A stretch of DNA of 6,008 nucleotides, taken from an uncultured Lachnospiraceae bacterium (GTDB lineage: Bacteria; Bacillota_A; Clostridia; Lachnospirales; Lachnospiraceae). Of the stretch, positions 1 through 5,537 are shown piece by piece. The stretch is from contig CAJKKX010000158.1 in assembly GCA_905200565.1 (NCBI GenBank), positions 1 through 6,008 on the forward strand, read 5' to 3'. The first letter of the stretch is position 1, and each line of letters begins with the position of its first letter. The position numbers were made by a program, and so were the translations under genes. Under the pieces are notes generated by a model. That model was not told where the DNA came from, did no database searches, and was given only the letters and a program-made list of their open reading frames with translations.

Positions 1-954
1 CAGCTCGCGGGTCACTTCCGTGCCTTCCTCCGCCAGAATCTCTCCGGTCGTGGTGTCTACCACGTCCTCCGCCAGTACATGTCCCGCAATACGGTTGCGG
101 AGCATCAGCTTTTTATTGAATTTATAACGCCCGACCTTCGCCAGATCGTACCTTCTCGGATCGAAGAACATGCTCATAATCAGACTTTCCGCACTCTCTA
201 CCGCAAGAGGCTCGCCCGGACGAATCTTCTTATGCAGCTCCAAAAGACCTTCCTGGTAGCTCTCGGCAGTATCTTTGGTCAGGCTGGCTAAAATCTTCGG
301 CTCCTCCCCAAACAGCTCGATGATCTCAGCATTCGTTCCAAGTCCCAGCGCACGAATCAAAACGGTTATCGGAACCTTTCTGGTTCTGTCTACGCGAACA
401 TAGAAAATGTCATTGGAATCCGTCTCATATTCCAGCCATGCACCACGATTCGGAATGACTGTGGAAGAAAACAGCTTTTTACCTAATTTATCATGGGCAA
501 TCGCATAATAAATGCCCGGCGAACGTACGAGCTGGCTGACGATAACACGCTCTGCGCCATTAATCACGAAGGTTCCCGTCGCCGTCATCAGCGGAAGATC
601 ACCCATAAAGATCTCATGCTCGTTGATTTCGTCATTTTCTTTGTTATGGAGTCGCACTCTTACTTTTAAAGGAGCCGCGAAGGTTGCGTCGCGCTCTTTG
701 CATTCTTCGATTGAATACTTTACATCGTCTTCACACAAAGTAAAATCCACGAATTCCAGACTAAGCTTTCCACTGTAATCTGTAATCGGAGATATATCAT
801 CAAAAACTTCTTTCAGGCCCTCATCCAGAAACCACTGGTAGGAATCCTTCTGAACCTCGATAAGGTTCGGCATCTCAAGCACTTCTTTCTGCCTTGAGTA
901 GCTCATACGGAAGCTTTTGCCGCTTTTGATTGGACGGATTCTGTTTTTCTCCAT
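1..954 (-). CDS. rpoB: RNA polymerase beta subunit, N-terminal part (3' end outside the window)
   Basis: RpoB forms the catalytic core of bacterial RNA polymerase with RpoC, in the cytoplasm. The reverse strand is open from 954 to the edge, giving 318 codons of a protein usually about 1200-1300 residues long. Recognisable blocks in order are [20 protein letters not shown] near the N-terminus, [15 protein letters not shown], then [34 protein letters not shown] around residues 115-150 (the classic beta-subunit protrusion), then GAWLEYETD and [21 protein letters not shown] of the lobe region, and [21 protein letters not shown]. Two ATGs lie close together, at 954 and 960. The start at 954 is chosen because the AGGGGTG at 963-969 sits 8 nt from it but only 2 nt from the ATG at 960. 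The rifampicin pocket and catalytic parts lie outside the window. The gene upstream is citrate synthase, not rplL. Identity is certain; only the exact start is open. Confidence 0.98.
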   Translation of the reverse strand, partial: MEKNRIRPIKSGKSFRMSYSRQKEVLEMPNLIEVQKDSYQWFLDEGLKEVFDDISPITDYSGKLSLEFVDFTLCEDDVKYSIEECKERDATFAAPLKVRVRLHNKENDEINEHEIFMGDLPLMTATGTFVINGAERVIVSQLVRSPGIYYAIAHDKLGKKLFSSTVIPNRGAWLEYETDSNDIFYVRVDRTRKVPITVLIRALGLGTNAEIIELFGEEPKILASLTKDTAESYQEGLLELHKKIRPGEPLAVESAESLIMSMFFDPRRYDLAKVGRYKFNKKLMLRNRIAGHVLAEDVVDTTTGEILAEEGTEVTREL

Positions 955-962
955 TGACATTT

Positions 963-969
963 CACCCCT
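963..969 (-). promoter_or_regulatory. Ribosome binding site that decides the rpoB start
   Basis: On the reverse strand the sequence reads AGGGGTG. It ends 8 nt before the ATG at 954 and 2 nt before the alternative ATG at 960. The spacing favours 954, giving an N-terminus MEKNRIRPI rather than [11 protein letters not shown]. Confidence 0.6.
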
Positions 970-1097
970 GTTCTTTCTATCTCAATATGATATGTTTCAC
1001 CGTTACATTCCACTTGGGGAACTGCAACAATTCTCCTGGGCACTTTTGGGCAGACTAACCCCATATGGGCATAATCCTACACAATAGTGCATCCTCC

Positions 1098-1126
1098 ATG
1101 ATAGCAAATAGAAAAGTCAATGTCAA
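1098..1126 (-). promoter_or_regulatory. Predicted sigma-A promoter for rpoB
   Basis: On the reverse strand a perfect -35 box TTGACA (1121-1126) is followed by a 17-nt spacer and a -10 box TATCAT (1098-1103). Transcription should begin near 1091, leaving a leader of about 135 nt before the rpoB ATG. The -35 box lies partly in the right arm and partly in the loop of the inverted repeat at 1112-1143, so promoter and hairpin share DNA. No rplJL-type leader is expected here because rplJ and rplL are not adjacent. The match to consensus is seen directly; activity is inferred. Confidence 0.8.
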
Positions 1127-1143
1127 GAGCGACATTGACTTTT
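1112..1143 (-). terminator. Terminator-like perfect hairpin after citrate synthase
   Basis: A perfect 13-bp inverted repeat with a 6-nt loop: on the plus strand AAAAGTCAATGTC, AAGAGC, GACATTGACTTTT. It begins about 40 nt past the citrate synthase stop. Read on the reverse strand it is preceded by A residues and followed by TTTTCTATTT, a modest U tract. Read on the plus strand the tract is longer (seven T at 1140-1146), but no plus-strand gene ends here. It probably ends citrate synthase transcription, perhaps in both directions. The stem is not GC-rich, so efficiency is uncertain. Confidence 0.6.
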
Positions 1144-1183
1144 TTTACCTGTTTTTCGTGTCTTTTTTTCGTGTTTTCCCGTC

Positions 1184-2563
1184 CTACTCCCGCTCATCCA
1201 TCGGGACAAAGTCCACATGCTCGCCCACATACTTATATGCGGGACGGATGATCTTTCCTGCGTTCATCAGCTCCTCCAGGCGGTGTGCGCTCCATCCCGG
1301 AATACGCGCGATCGCAAAGATCGGCGTAAACAGTTCCTCCGGGATTCCCAGCATCGTATAGACAAATCCACTGTAGAAATCCACGTTCGCACAGACATTT
1401 TTAAACATTTTCCGATGCTCCATAATCAGGCGTCCGGCCAGGCGTTCTACCAGTTCATAAAGGGCGAACTCCTCCATTCTTCCCTTTTCCTCCGCCAGCT
1501 TTCTGGCAAACTCTTTCAAAATCACCTCGCGGGGGTCGGACAGGGTATAAACCGCATGTCCCATACCGTAAATCAGCCCGGCATGGTCAAAGACTTCTTT
1601 ATTTAAGATTTTTTTCAGATAGGACGCCACTTCATCCTCGTTTGTCCAGTCATTCACATTCGCCTTAATATCATCAAACATGTACTGCACCTTGAGGTTT
1701 GCCCCTCCATGTCTCGGTCCTTTCAGCGAGCCAATGGAAGCCGCCACCGCTGAAAAAGTATCCGTGCCTGACGACGTCACCACATGGGTCGTAAAGGAGG
1801 AATTATTTCCGCCGCCGTGCTCCGCATGGAGTATCAGGGAAATATCCAGTACCTGTGCCTCCAGCTCCGTGTAGACGCCGTCCGGGCGCAGCGTCAGCAG
1901 CATATTTTCCGCCATAGAAAGCCCTCTCTGCGGGTTTCGGATAAACAGGGTCTCATCTTTCCGGAAGTGACGGTAGGAGTGATAAGAATAGACTGCGATC
2001 AGCGGCAGCTTTGCAATCAGTTCCAGGCTCTGTCTGAGCACGTTTTCCAGCGAAATATCCTCCGGGTCAGGATCGTAAGTATAAAGGGTCAGGATGCACC
2101 GCTGCATGGAATTCATAATGTTCGCATTGGAAGCCTTCATCACCACATCCCGGACAAAACGCCCGCTCAGCGTCTCCAGCTCAAACATCAGATTCACAAA
2201 GCAGTCCAGCTCTTTTCTGTTCGGAAGCCTCCCGAACAAAAGAAGATAGATCGTTTCTTCAAATCCGAATTTTCTTCCCTGCAATCCGGCTACCAGCTCC
2301 GTAACATTCACTCCCTGATAATACAGCCTTCCTTCTGACGGAATCATACGTCCCCCTTCGAGGCTGTAGGCGCACACGTCTGAAATCTCCGTCAGACCGG
2401 TAAGTACGCCTTTTCCTGTCGCGTCACGCAGTCCCCTTTTTACATCGTATTCCAGATACAGGTTCGGATCAATCCTGTGATTCTTCATCAATTCCTTTTC
2501 CAGACGGATCATATCCTTCTTAAACGCTCCCATATCTTCCAGATTCATCATTTCATTTGCCAT
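1184..2563 (-). CDS. gltA: Citrate synthase
   Basis: Catalyses condensation of oxaloacetate with acetyl-CoA to citrate in the cytoplasm. In anaerobic Clostridia this usually feeds an incomplete TCA branch towards 2-oxoglutarate and glutamate (inference from the family). The 459-residue protein shows the family's catalytic set: HAEHGGGNNSSF with His249, GPRHGGAN with His285, GMGHAVYTLSDPR with His336 (equivalent to the catalytic second histidine), and NVDFYSG with Asp395. Further family blocks are SEGRLYYQGVNVTEL (76-90) and ETIYLLLFGRLP (103-114). Compared with short bacterial or archaeal forms of about 375 residues, it has roughly 45 extra charged N-terminal residues, as is common in clostridial homologues. 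The ATG at 2563 lies 8 nt after a strong AGGAGG, and a promoter lies at 2606-2634. It appears to be transcribed alone. A 2-methylcitrate synthase activity cannot be excluded by sequence, but no propionate genes are nearby. Confidence 0.96.
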   Translation of the reverse strand: MANEMMNLEDMGAFKKDMIRLEKELMKNHRIDPNLYLEYDVKRGLRDATGKGVLTGLTEISDVCAYSLEGGRMIPSEGRLYYQGVNVTELVAGLQGRKFGFEETIYLLLFGRLPNRKELDCFVNLMFELETLSGRFVRDVVMKASNANIMNSMQRCILTLYTYDPDPEDISLENVLRQSLELIAKLPLIAVYSYHSYRHFRKDETLFIRNPQRGLSMAENMLLTLRPDGVYTELEAQVLDISLILHAEHGGGNNSSFTTHVVTSSGTDTFSAVAASIGSLKGPRHGGANLKVQYMFDDIKANVNDWTNEDEVASYLKKILNKEVFDHAGLIYGMGHAVYTLSDPREVILKEFARKLAEEKGRMEEFALYELVERLAGRLIMEHRKMFKNVCANVDFYSGFVYTMLGIPEELFTPIFAIARIPGWSAHRLEELMNAGKIIRPAYKYVGEHVDFVPMDERE

Positions 2564-2605
2564 TCGTGCGCCCTCCTCTGCTTGTCAGATTCTTAATCGT
2601 CCCCT

Positions 2606-2634
2606 ATTTTACATGAATCCCGAAAACATTACAA
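2606..2634 (-). promoter_or_regulatory. Predicted promoter for citrate synthase
   Basis: On the reverse strand TTGTAA (2629-2634), a 17-nt spacer and TAAAAT (2606-2611) form a good sigma-A promoter in the 81-bp gap between the permease 2 stop and the citrate synthase start. Transcription would begin near 2599, about 35 nt before the ATG. No convincing intrinsic terminator for the upstream ABC operon was seen in this gap, so some read-through into citrate synthase is possible. Confidence 0.65.
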
Positions 2635-2644
2635 GAGCTTTTTC

Positions 2645-3364
2645 CTACCCTTTCACCTGCTGCTTTCTGAGAATCAGCCAGGTTCCCGCAAGGCATACAA
2701 GGCCAAGCCCCGTTCCCGCCAGTATCCAGCCGTTTACAGGAACCGCCCGAAAAAGGCGAAAAGCCCCTCTGCCGATCACGCCAAAAACCGTCTGCGGCGC
2801 ATCCTCTGCGGCGTCTATGACTCTTGGGCCTCCTATGCACAGAATCATCCAGACCGCCCATTGCACCCAGAAAGCTTTCTGCCCGAAACGCATCACCAAA
2901 ACCCCGCTAAGTCCTCCGACCGCAGGCATCACAAACGCCGCCGGAATTCCCAGACGCCAAATCCACGCCGTTATATCCATCTCCTCCCCAAGCCCTGGAA
3001 ACATCCGGGTATACATTTCCCCTTCTGCCACGCCAAGAACCAGAAGAAACAAAACGATCATCACATTTAACACTGCATTTACGATATAAAAAGATACAAA
3101 GAAACGTGCTCTGGTACATCCCGCCGCCACTTCAAGATCAAAATAAATCCTGATCTGCATGATTGCCGTCAGAATTCCCACAACTCCTCCCGCCATGCCG
3201 CCCATCAAGGTCGCAATTCTAAAGTACGAGGTCGATTCCGCCTCGTTCACCGTCAGAATGACGCCAAGAATACATCCCGCCACCCAGAACACGGAAATCA
3301 AAAGCACATACCACGCCCAGTCACGCCACATGACCTGAAACTGTTTTTTGATTGTCTGTAACAT
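2645..3364 (-). CDS. ABC transporter permease 2 of the GntR-regulated operon
   Basis: A hydrophobic 239-residue membrane protein, last gene of the four-gene operon. About six transmembrane segments can be seen, near residues 17-38, 48-70, 92-113, 138-157, 164-178 and 211-232. Between the second and third lies a cytoplasmic loop FDLEVAAGCTRARFFVS, which matches in position and pattern (small residues, then T-R-x) the loop SLNATRRSV of permease 1, so the two are probably distant paralogues forming a heterodimeric membrane domain. The start at 3364 is chosen because GGGAGGTG lies directly upstream with normal spacing; a longer in-frame start at 3439 would overlap permease 1 and lacks this. It lies 16 nt after permease 1. 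It most resembles ABC-2-like permeases found with YtrA-type regulators. The substrate is unknown. Confidence 0.8.
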   Translation of the reverse strand: MLQTIKKQFQVMWRDWAWYVLLISVFWVAGCILGVILTVNEAESTSYFRIATLMGGMAGGVVGILTAIMQIRIYFDLEVAAGCTRARFFVSFYIVNAVLNVMIVLFLLVLGVAEGEMYTRMFPGLGEEMDITAWIWRLGIPAAFVMPAVGGLSGVLVMRFGQKAFWVQWAVWMILCIGGPRVIDAAEDAPQTVFGVIGRGAFRLFRAVPVNGWILAGTGLGLVCLAGTWLILRKQQVKG

Positions 3365-3380
3365 TCCTTTCACCTCCCTG

Positions 3381-4052
3381 TTATGCACGCACTTCCAGCT
3401 TTCTAAGCGCCAGCATAGCTGCGCCCCCTGCCAGAACATACAGGACGATTCCGCTTACCAGTATCCATGCGGTATTCCTATCCATCAGAAAATGCTGAAT
3501 CTCCGCAACCGTCTGATGGCCGAGAAGCGCCACCCCTGCGCCGAAGATACCTCCCATCAGCGCTGCGACGATTGTCGTCACGATAATTCCTTTTCTCCCC
3601 CATCTGGCAGCCACTGCTCCCATAAACATCCCAAATGCCCCGAACATCAGGAGCGCTCCGGCCGTAACGGCCATTCCTTCGGCTACATTCTCCATTTCGG
3701 ACGCCGGACTCAGCCAGAACAATCCTGCTACCGCCGCAATCGCCAGAACCAGTCCGCCGGTACTGAGAAAGATGCCCGCCGTCACACTCCGCCTGGTCGC
3801 ATTCAGGGAAAGCAGTACCGGCACATACGACTGAAATTGTGAGATCGTACCGACTACCATCAGAAAGACGCCGACCAGTATCACATAGACAGGATACAGG
3901 ACGCACACCGTCTGCAAGATCTCTCTTCCATTTCCTGTAAGCGCCACGTTTCCCCCGCCGAAAAGGATCATCAACCCCATAGCGGAAGCCAGGCTGATCC
4001 CTATATATTGCAGCAGAAGCTTTCCCCAGTACTTTACTTTTCTCCCACGCAT
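3381..4052 (-). CDS. ABC transporter permease 1 of the GntR-regulated operon
   Basis: A 223-residue integral membrane protein with about six predicted membrane spans, near residues 12-32, 47-70, 92-114, 127-149, 155-178 and 194-215. A basic N-terminus (MRGRKVKYWGK) suggests an inside start, and the loop SLNATRRSV (82-90) is a feature seen in many small permeases encoded beside BcrA/YtrB-type ATPases. The ATG at 4052 is chosen because GGAGGAGG precedes it by 6 nt and it begins one base after the ATPase stop; the longer start at 4082 would overlap the ATPase gene. Close spacing argues for translational coupling with the ATPase, so the products likely form one complex. Export is more likely than import since no substrate-binding protein is encoded. 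The substrate cannot be assigned. Confidence 0.82.
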   Translation of the reverse strand: MRGRKVKYWGKLLLQYIGISLASAMGLMILFGGGNVALTGNGREILQTVCVLYPVYVILVGVFLMVVGTISQFQSYVPVLLSLNATRRSVTAGIFLSTGGLVLAIAAVAGLFWLSPASEMENVAEGMAVTAGALLMFGAFGMFMGAVAARWGRKGIIVTTIVAALMGGIFGAGVALLGHQTVAEIQHFLMDRNTAWILVSGIVLYVLAGGAAMLALRKLEVRA

Positions 4053-4053
4053 A

Positions 4054-4926
4054 TTATGCCTCCTCCCCGCAGAGCGCCACAAAGATTTTTTCCAGGGAAG
4101 GCTTCTGGATGCTTACCTCATATCCCTTTCGAATCTCTTCGCCAGGCTCCAGAAGTACCGTCACTCCGCGGCTTCGCCCTATTTTTTCCTCATGATGAAG
4201 CCGCAGCCCGGCAGTCGCCGCCGCCACTTCCTCCTCATGGCCGCTTACATGAAAGCTCCGTTCCAGCAATTCCTGGGTATTTTCCTTCAGCAGTATCTTC
4301 CCTTTATCCAGAATTATGACTTCTTCAAAAATATCCGCCGCTTCTTCAATGATATGTGTGGAAACGACAAAGGTCCTGCCTGTCTCCAGATACTCTTCCA
4401 TCAGGATTTTATAGAATTTCTCTCTCGCCACCACATCCAGGCCGGAGGTCGGCTCATCCAGGAAGGTAAACCTGGCCTTGCTCGCCAGCGCCACAAGCAC
4501 CGTCACCATCGACATCATACCTTTGGAAAGCTTTCCGATCCGTTTCTTTATATCCAGATCAAATTCCCGGATCAGACGGTCTGCCATCTTCTGATCCCAG
4601 TGCGGCAGAAACGCAGCCGCAATCCGCAGATATTCTTTCACTTTCATCGTGTTTGCTCCATTGCCCGAAGTCGCCTTCAGTTCTCTGGAAAAGCACAGAT
4701 TCTCAAGCACAGAAGGATTCTCCCATACCGGCTTTCCACCAAAAACCACGCTTCCTTTTGTCGCCGGGTTCTGCGCCGTCAGAACAGAAAGCAGCGTGGT
4801 CTTCCCTGCGCCGTTCCGCCCGATCATCCCGTAAATTTTTCCTTCTTCCAGCTCCAGGTTTATATCACAGAGCACATCCTTTCCGCCATATGTTTTCGTA
4901 ATTCCTTTTCCGATTAACTGACTCAT
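4054..4926 (-). CDS. ABC transporter ATP-binding protein (BcrA/YtrB-like)
   Basis: The 290-residue ATPase powers the two permeases encoded next. Motifs in order are Walker A GRNGAGKTT (36-44), an ABC signature LSKGMMSMV (133-141) in which the usual LSGGQ is changed to LSKGM, Walker B FTFLDEPT (153-160) with catalytic Glu158, D-loop SGLD (161-164), and the switch histidine in STHIIEE (His191). No clear Q-loop glutamine is seen around ENLCFSRELK (75-84). About 80 residues follow the nucleotide-binding core, a length typical of exporters in the bacitracin/lantibiotic resistance group. The ATG at 4926 is preferred: GGGAGG precedes it by 8 nt and it begins one base after the regulator's stop. An in-frame ATG at 4956 would overlap the regulator. 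The LSKGM signature is common in this subgroup and should not be read as inactivating. Confidence 0.92.
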   Translation of the reverse strand: MSQLIGKGITKTYGGKDVLCDINLELEEGKIYGMIGRNGAGKTTLLSVLTAQNPATKGSVVFGGKPVWENPSVLENLCFSRELKATSGNGANTMKVKEYLRIAAAFLPHWDQKMADRLIREFDLDIKKRIGKLSKGMMSMVTVLVALASKARFTFLDEPTSGLDVVAREKFYKILMEEYLETGRTFVVSTHIIEEAADIFEEVIILDKGKILLKENTQELLERSFHVSGHEEEVAAATAGLRLHHEEKIGRSRGVTVLLEPGEEIRKGYEVSIQKPSLEKIFVALCGEEA

Positions 4927-4927
4927 C

Positions 4928-5302
4928 TTATCTTCCTCCCGTCTCCGAACTCTCAATCATCTCGATCAGTTCCCGTTTTGTGATACCGAGGCTTCCCGCC
5001 TCTGCCAACAGGCTTCTTACATAATCATCATAAAAATTTCTCTTTCGTTTTTCCATGATTTTTTCTTTGGCTCCCTCTGCTACAAACATTCCAATCCCCC
5101 GTTTCTTTTGCAGAATCTCCTCATTGACCAGAAGGTTGATACCCTTCGCCGCCGTAGCCGGATTAATGGAGTAAAATTTCGCCAGTTCATTTGTACTGGG
5201 AACACGCTCATTTTCCAGCAGGATATCCCGCAGAATATCATTTTCTATCATCTCTTTTATCTGAAGATAAATGGATTTTTCCTGATTCAGGATTTCATTC
5301 AA
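4928..5302 (-). CDS. GntR-family transcriptional regulator, YtrA subfamily
   Basis: A 124-residue DNA-binding protein, first gene of the operon and probably its repressor. The N-terminal winged helix-turn-helix spans about residues 10-75: IYLQIKEMIENDIL, then VPSTNELAKFYSINPATAAKGINLLVNEEIL, then the wing KKRGIGMFV. Only about 45 residues follow, rich in charged helix (EKIMEKRKRNFYDDYVRSLL), the short helical dimerisation tail that defines the YtrA subgroup, with no large ligand domain. The start is a TTG at 5302: AGGAGGTG precedes it by 7 nt, an in-frame TGA lies three codons upstream, and no ATG exists in frame until codon 18. Family members such as YtrA and staphylococcal PmtR repress adjacent ABC operons and are relieved by envelope-active compounds. 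Here a 26-bp palindrome over the promoter supports the same role. The inducer is unknown. Confidence 0.92.
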   Translation of the reverse strand: MNEILNQEKSIYLQIKEMIENDILRDILLENERVPSTNELAKFYSINPATAAKGINLLVNEEILQKKRGIGMFVAEGAKEKIMEKRKRNFYDDYVRSLLAEAGSLGITKRELIEMIESSETGGR

Positions 5303-5309
5303 CCCCTTT

Positions 5310-5317
5310 CACCTCCT
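5310..5317 (-). promoter_or_regulatory. Strong ribosome binding site fixing a TTG start
   Basis: AGGAGGTG on the reverse strand, an almost full match to the anti-Shine-Dalgarno sequence, 7 nt before the TTG at 5302. Together with the in-frame TGA overlapping this site it leaves TTG as the only credible start of the GntR regulator. Confidence 0.8.
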
Positions 5318-5326
5318 TTTGTTTAT

Positions 5327-5352
5327 TGGTTCATTACTTATGTAATTAACCA
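5327..5352. promoter_or_regulatory. Predicted operator of the GntR regulator (26-bp palindrome)
   Basis: On the reverse strand the left arm TGGTTAATTAC, the centre ATAA and the right arm GTAATGAACCA form an inverted repeat of 11-bp arms with a single mismatch. It overlaps the last four bases of the -10 box and the predicted start of transcription. A YtrA-type dimer bound here would block RNA polymerase, so the operon is probably autorepressed. The symmetry is seen directly; the binding protein is inferred from adjacency. Confidence 0.75.
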
Positions 5353-5377
5353 TATCACCAAGCAGGCTGTTTGTCAA
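5349..5377 (-). promoter_or_regulatory. Predicted promoter of the GntR-ABC operon
   Basis: On the reverse strand a perfect TTGACA (5372-5377), a 17-nt spacer and TATGGT (5349-5354). Transcription should begin near 5342, inside the palindrome, giving a short leader of about 40 nt before the TTG start. It should drive all four genes, since the downstream gaps are 1, 1 and 16 nt and hold no promoter or terminator. Confidence 0.8.
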
Positions 5378-5417
5378 TCCCTTTTTTGATCCTTTTAAAA
5401 GCGGGCCTCTCCCTTCA

Positions 5418-5446
5418 TTGACATCCCTCCGTTTCCATGCTAATTT
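5418..5446 (+). promoter_or_regulatory. Predicted extended -10 promoter of the metH-like gene
   Basis: TTGACA (5418-5423), a 17-nt spacer and TAATTT (5441-5446), with TG at 5438-5439 one base before the -10 box, making an extended -10 element. Transcription should begin near 5453, so the messenger has a leader of about 85 nt. The -35 boxes of this promoter and of the divergent GntR operon are 40 bp apart, so the GntR palindrome does not touch this promoter. Confidence 0.75.
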
Positions 5447-5451
5447 ATGTT

Positions 5452-5497
5452 TGACGAACAGATACTGCGGAGGCTCCGGTGGAGTCCTGTTTCGTCA
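5452..5497 (+). promoter_or_regulatory. Leader hairpin of the metH-like gene, possible translation switch
   Basis: The start of the predicted transcript can fold: TGACGAACAG (5452-5461) pairs with CTGTTTCGTCA (5487-5497) over 10 bp with one bulged T, and above it GGCTCC (5472-5477) pairs with GGAGTC (5481-5486) around a GGT loop. Ten bases (5462-5471) bulge out on the 5' side only. It is not followed by a U tract, so it is not an intrinsic terminator. Part of the 3' side (5484-5493) is complementary to the ribosome binding region. It lacks the size and conserved boxes of cobalamin or S-box riboswitches. Its class, if any, is unknown to me. Confidence 0.45.
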
Positions 5498-5525
5498 TCA
5501 TTCTTCATTAACCACTGATTTCAGA

Positions 5526-5530
5526 AAGGA
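5526..5530 (+). promoter_or_regulatory. Ribosome binding site of the metH-like gene
   Basis: AAGGA, 7 nt before the ATG at 5538. The surrounding GAAAGGAC (5524-5531) can pair with GTCC and TTTC of the leader (5484-5487 and 5490-5493), which would hide the site when the leader hairpin is open. Confidence 0.65.
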
Positions 5531-5537
5531 CAAACAC

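Larger units (their letters stand above)
955..1183. other. Intergenic region between citrate synthase and rpoB
   Basis: This gap holds, read from right to left, an A-rich stretch after the citrate synthase stop, in which ACACGAAAAA occurs twice (1152-1161 and 1165-1174 on the reverse strand). It is followed by the terminator-like hairpin, the rpoB promoter, and an rpoB leader of about 135 nt. No tRNA or known riboswitch pattern was recognised. A 53-codon reverse-strand reading frame (903-1064) crosses the leader and overlaps the rpoB start. It is treated as a finding because its coding status is unproven. Confidence 0.7.
5303..5537. other. Divergent intergenic region between the GntR operon and metH
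   Basis: This 235-bp gap holds the regulator's ribosome binding site, its 26-bp operator and promoter (leftward), then 40 bp of pyrimidine-rich DNA between the two -35 boxes, then the metH promoter, leader hairpin and ribosome binding site (rightward). No terminator or extra gene was seen. Confidence 0.8.

Noticed and set aside
1152..1174. Tandem repeat or CRISPR-like repeat near ACACGAAAAA
   Set aside because: Only two short copies in an A/T-rich tail after a stop codon; no regular spacers.
1784..2338. 184-codon plus-strand reading frame opposite citrate synthase
   Set aside because: It is fully antisense to a gene with all catalytic motifs and its translation is low-complexity and rich in Gln, His and Arg, as expected for a shadow frame.
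2613..3089. 158-codon plus-strand reading frame opposite permease 2
   Set aside because: Composition rich in Pro, Thr, Arg and Ile reflects the reverse complement of hydrophobic membrane codons; it also begins within the citrate synthase promoter region.
3478..3906. 142-codon reverse-strand frame inside permease 1
   Set aside because: Overlaps the permease in another frame; Gly/Arg/Ser/Cys-rich with no ribosome binding site.
4192..4917. 241-codon plus-strand reading frame opposite the ABC ATPase
   Set aside because: Antisense to an ATPase with intact Walker motifs; no ribosome binding site or recognisable domain.
5452..5497. Cobalamin, S-box or THF riboswitch before metH
   Set aside because: The leader is only about 85 nt and lacks the conserved core sequences of these classes as I know them, so only an unclassified hairpin is reported.
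5452..5497. Intrinsic terminator in the metH leader
   Set aside because: The stem is followed by TCATTCTTC rather than a run of T, so termination is unlikely.
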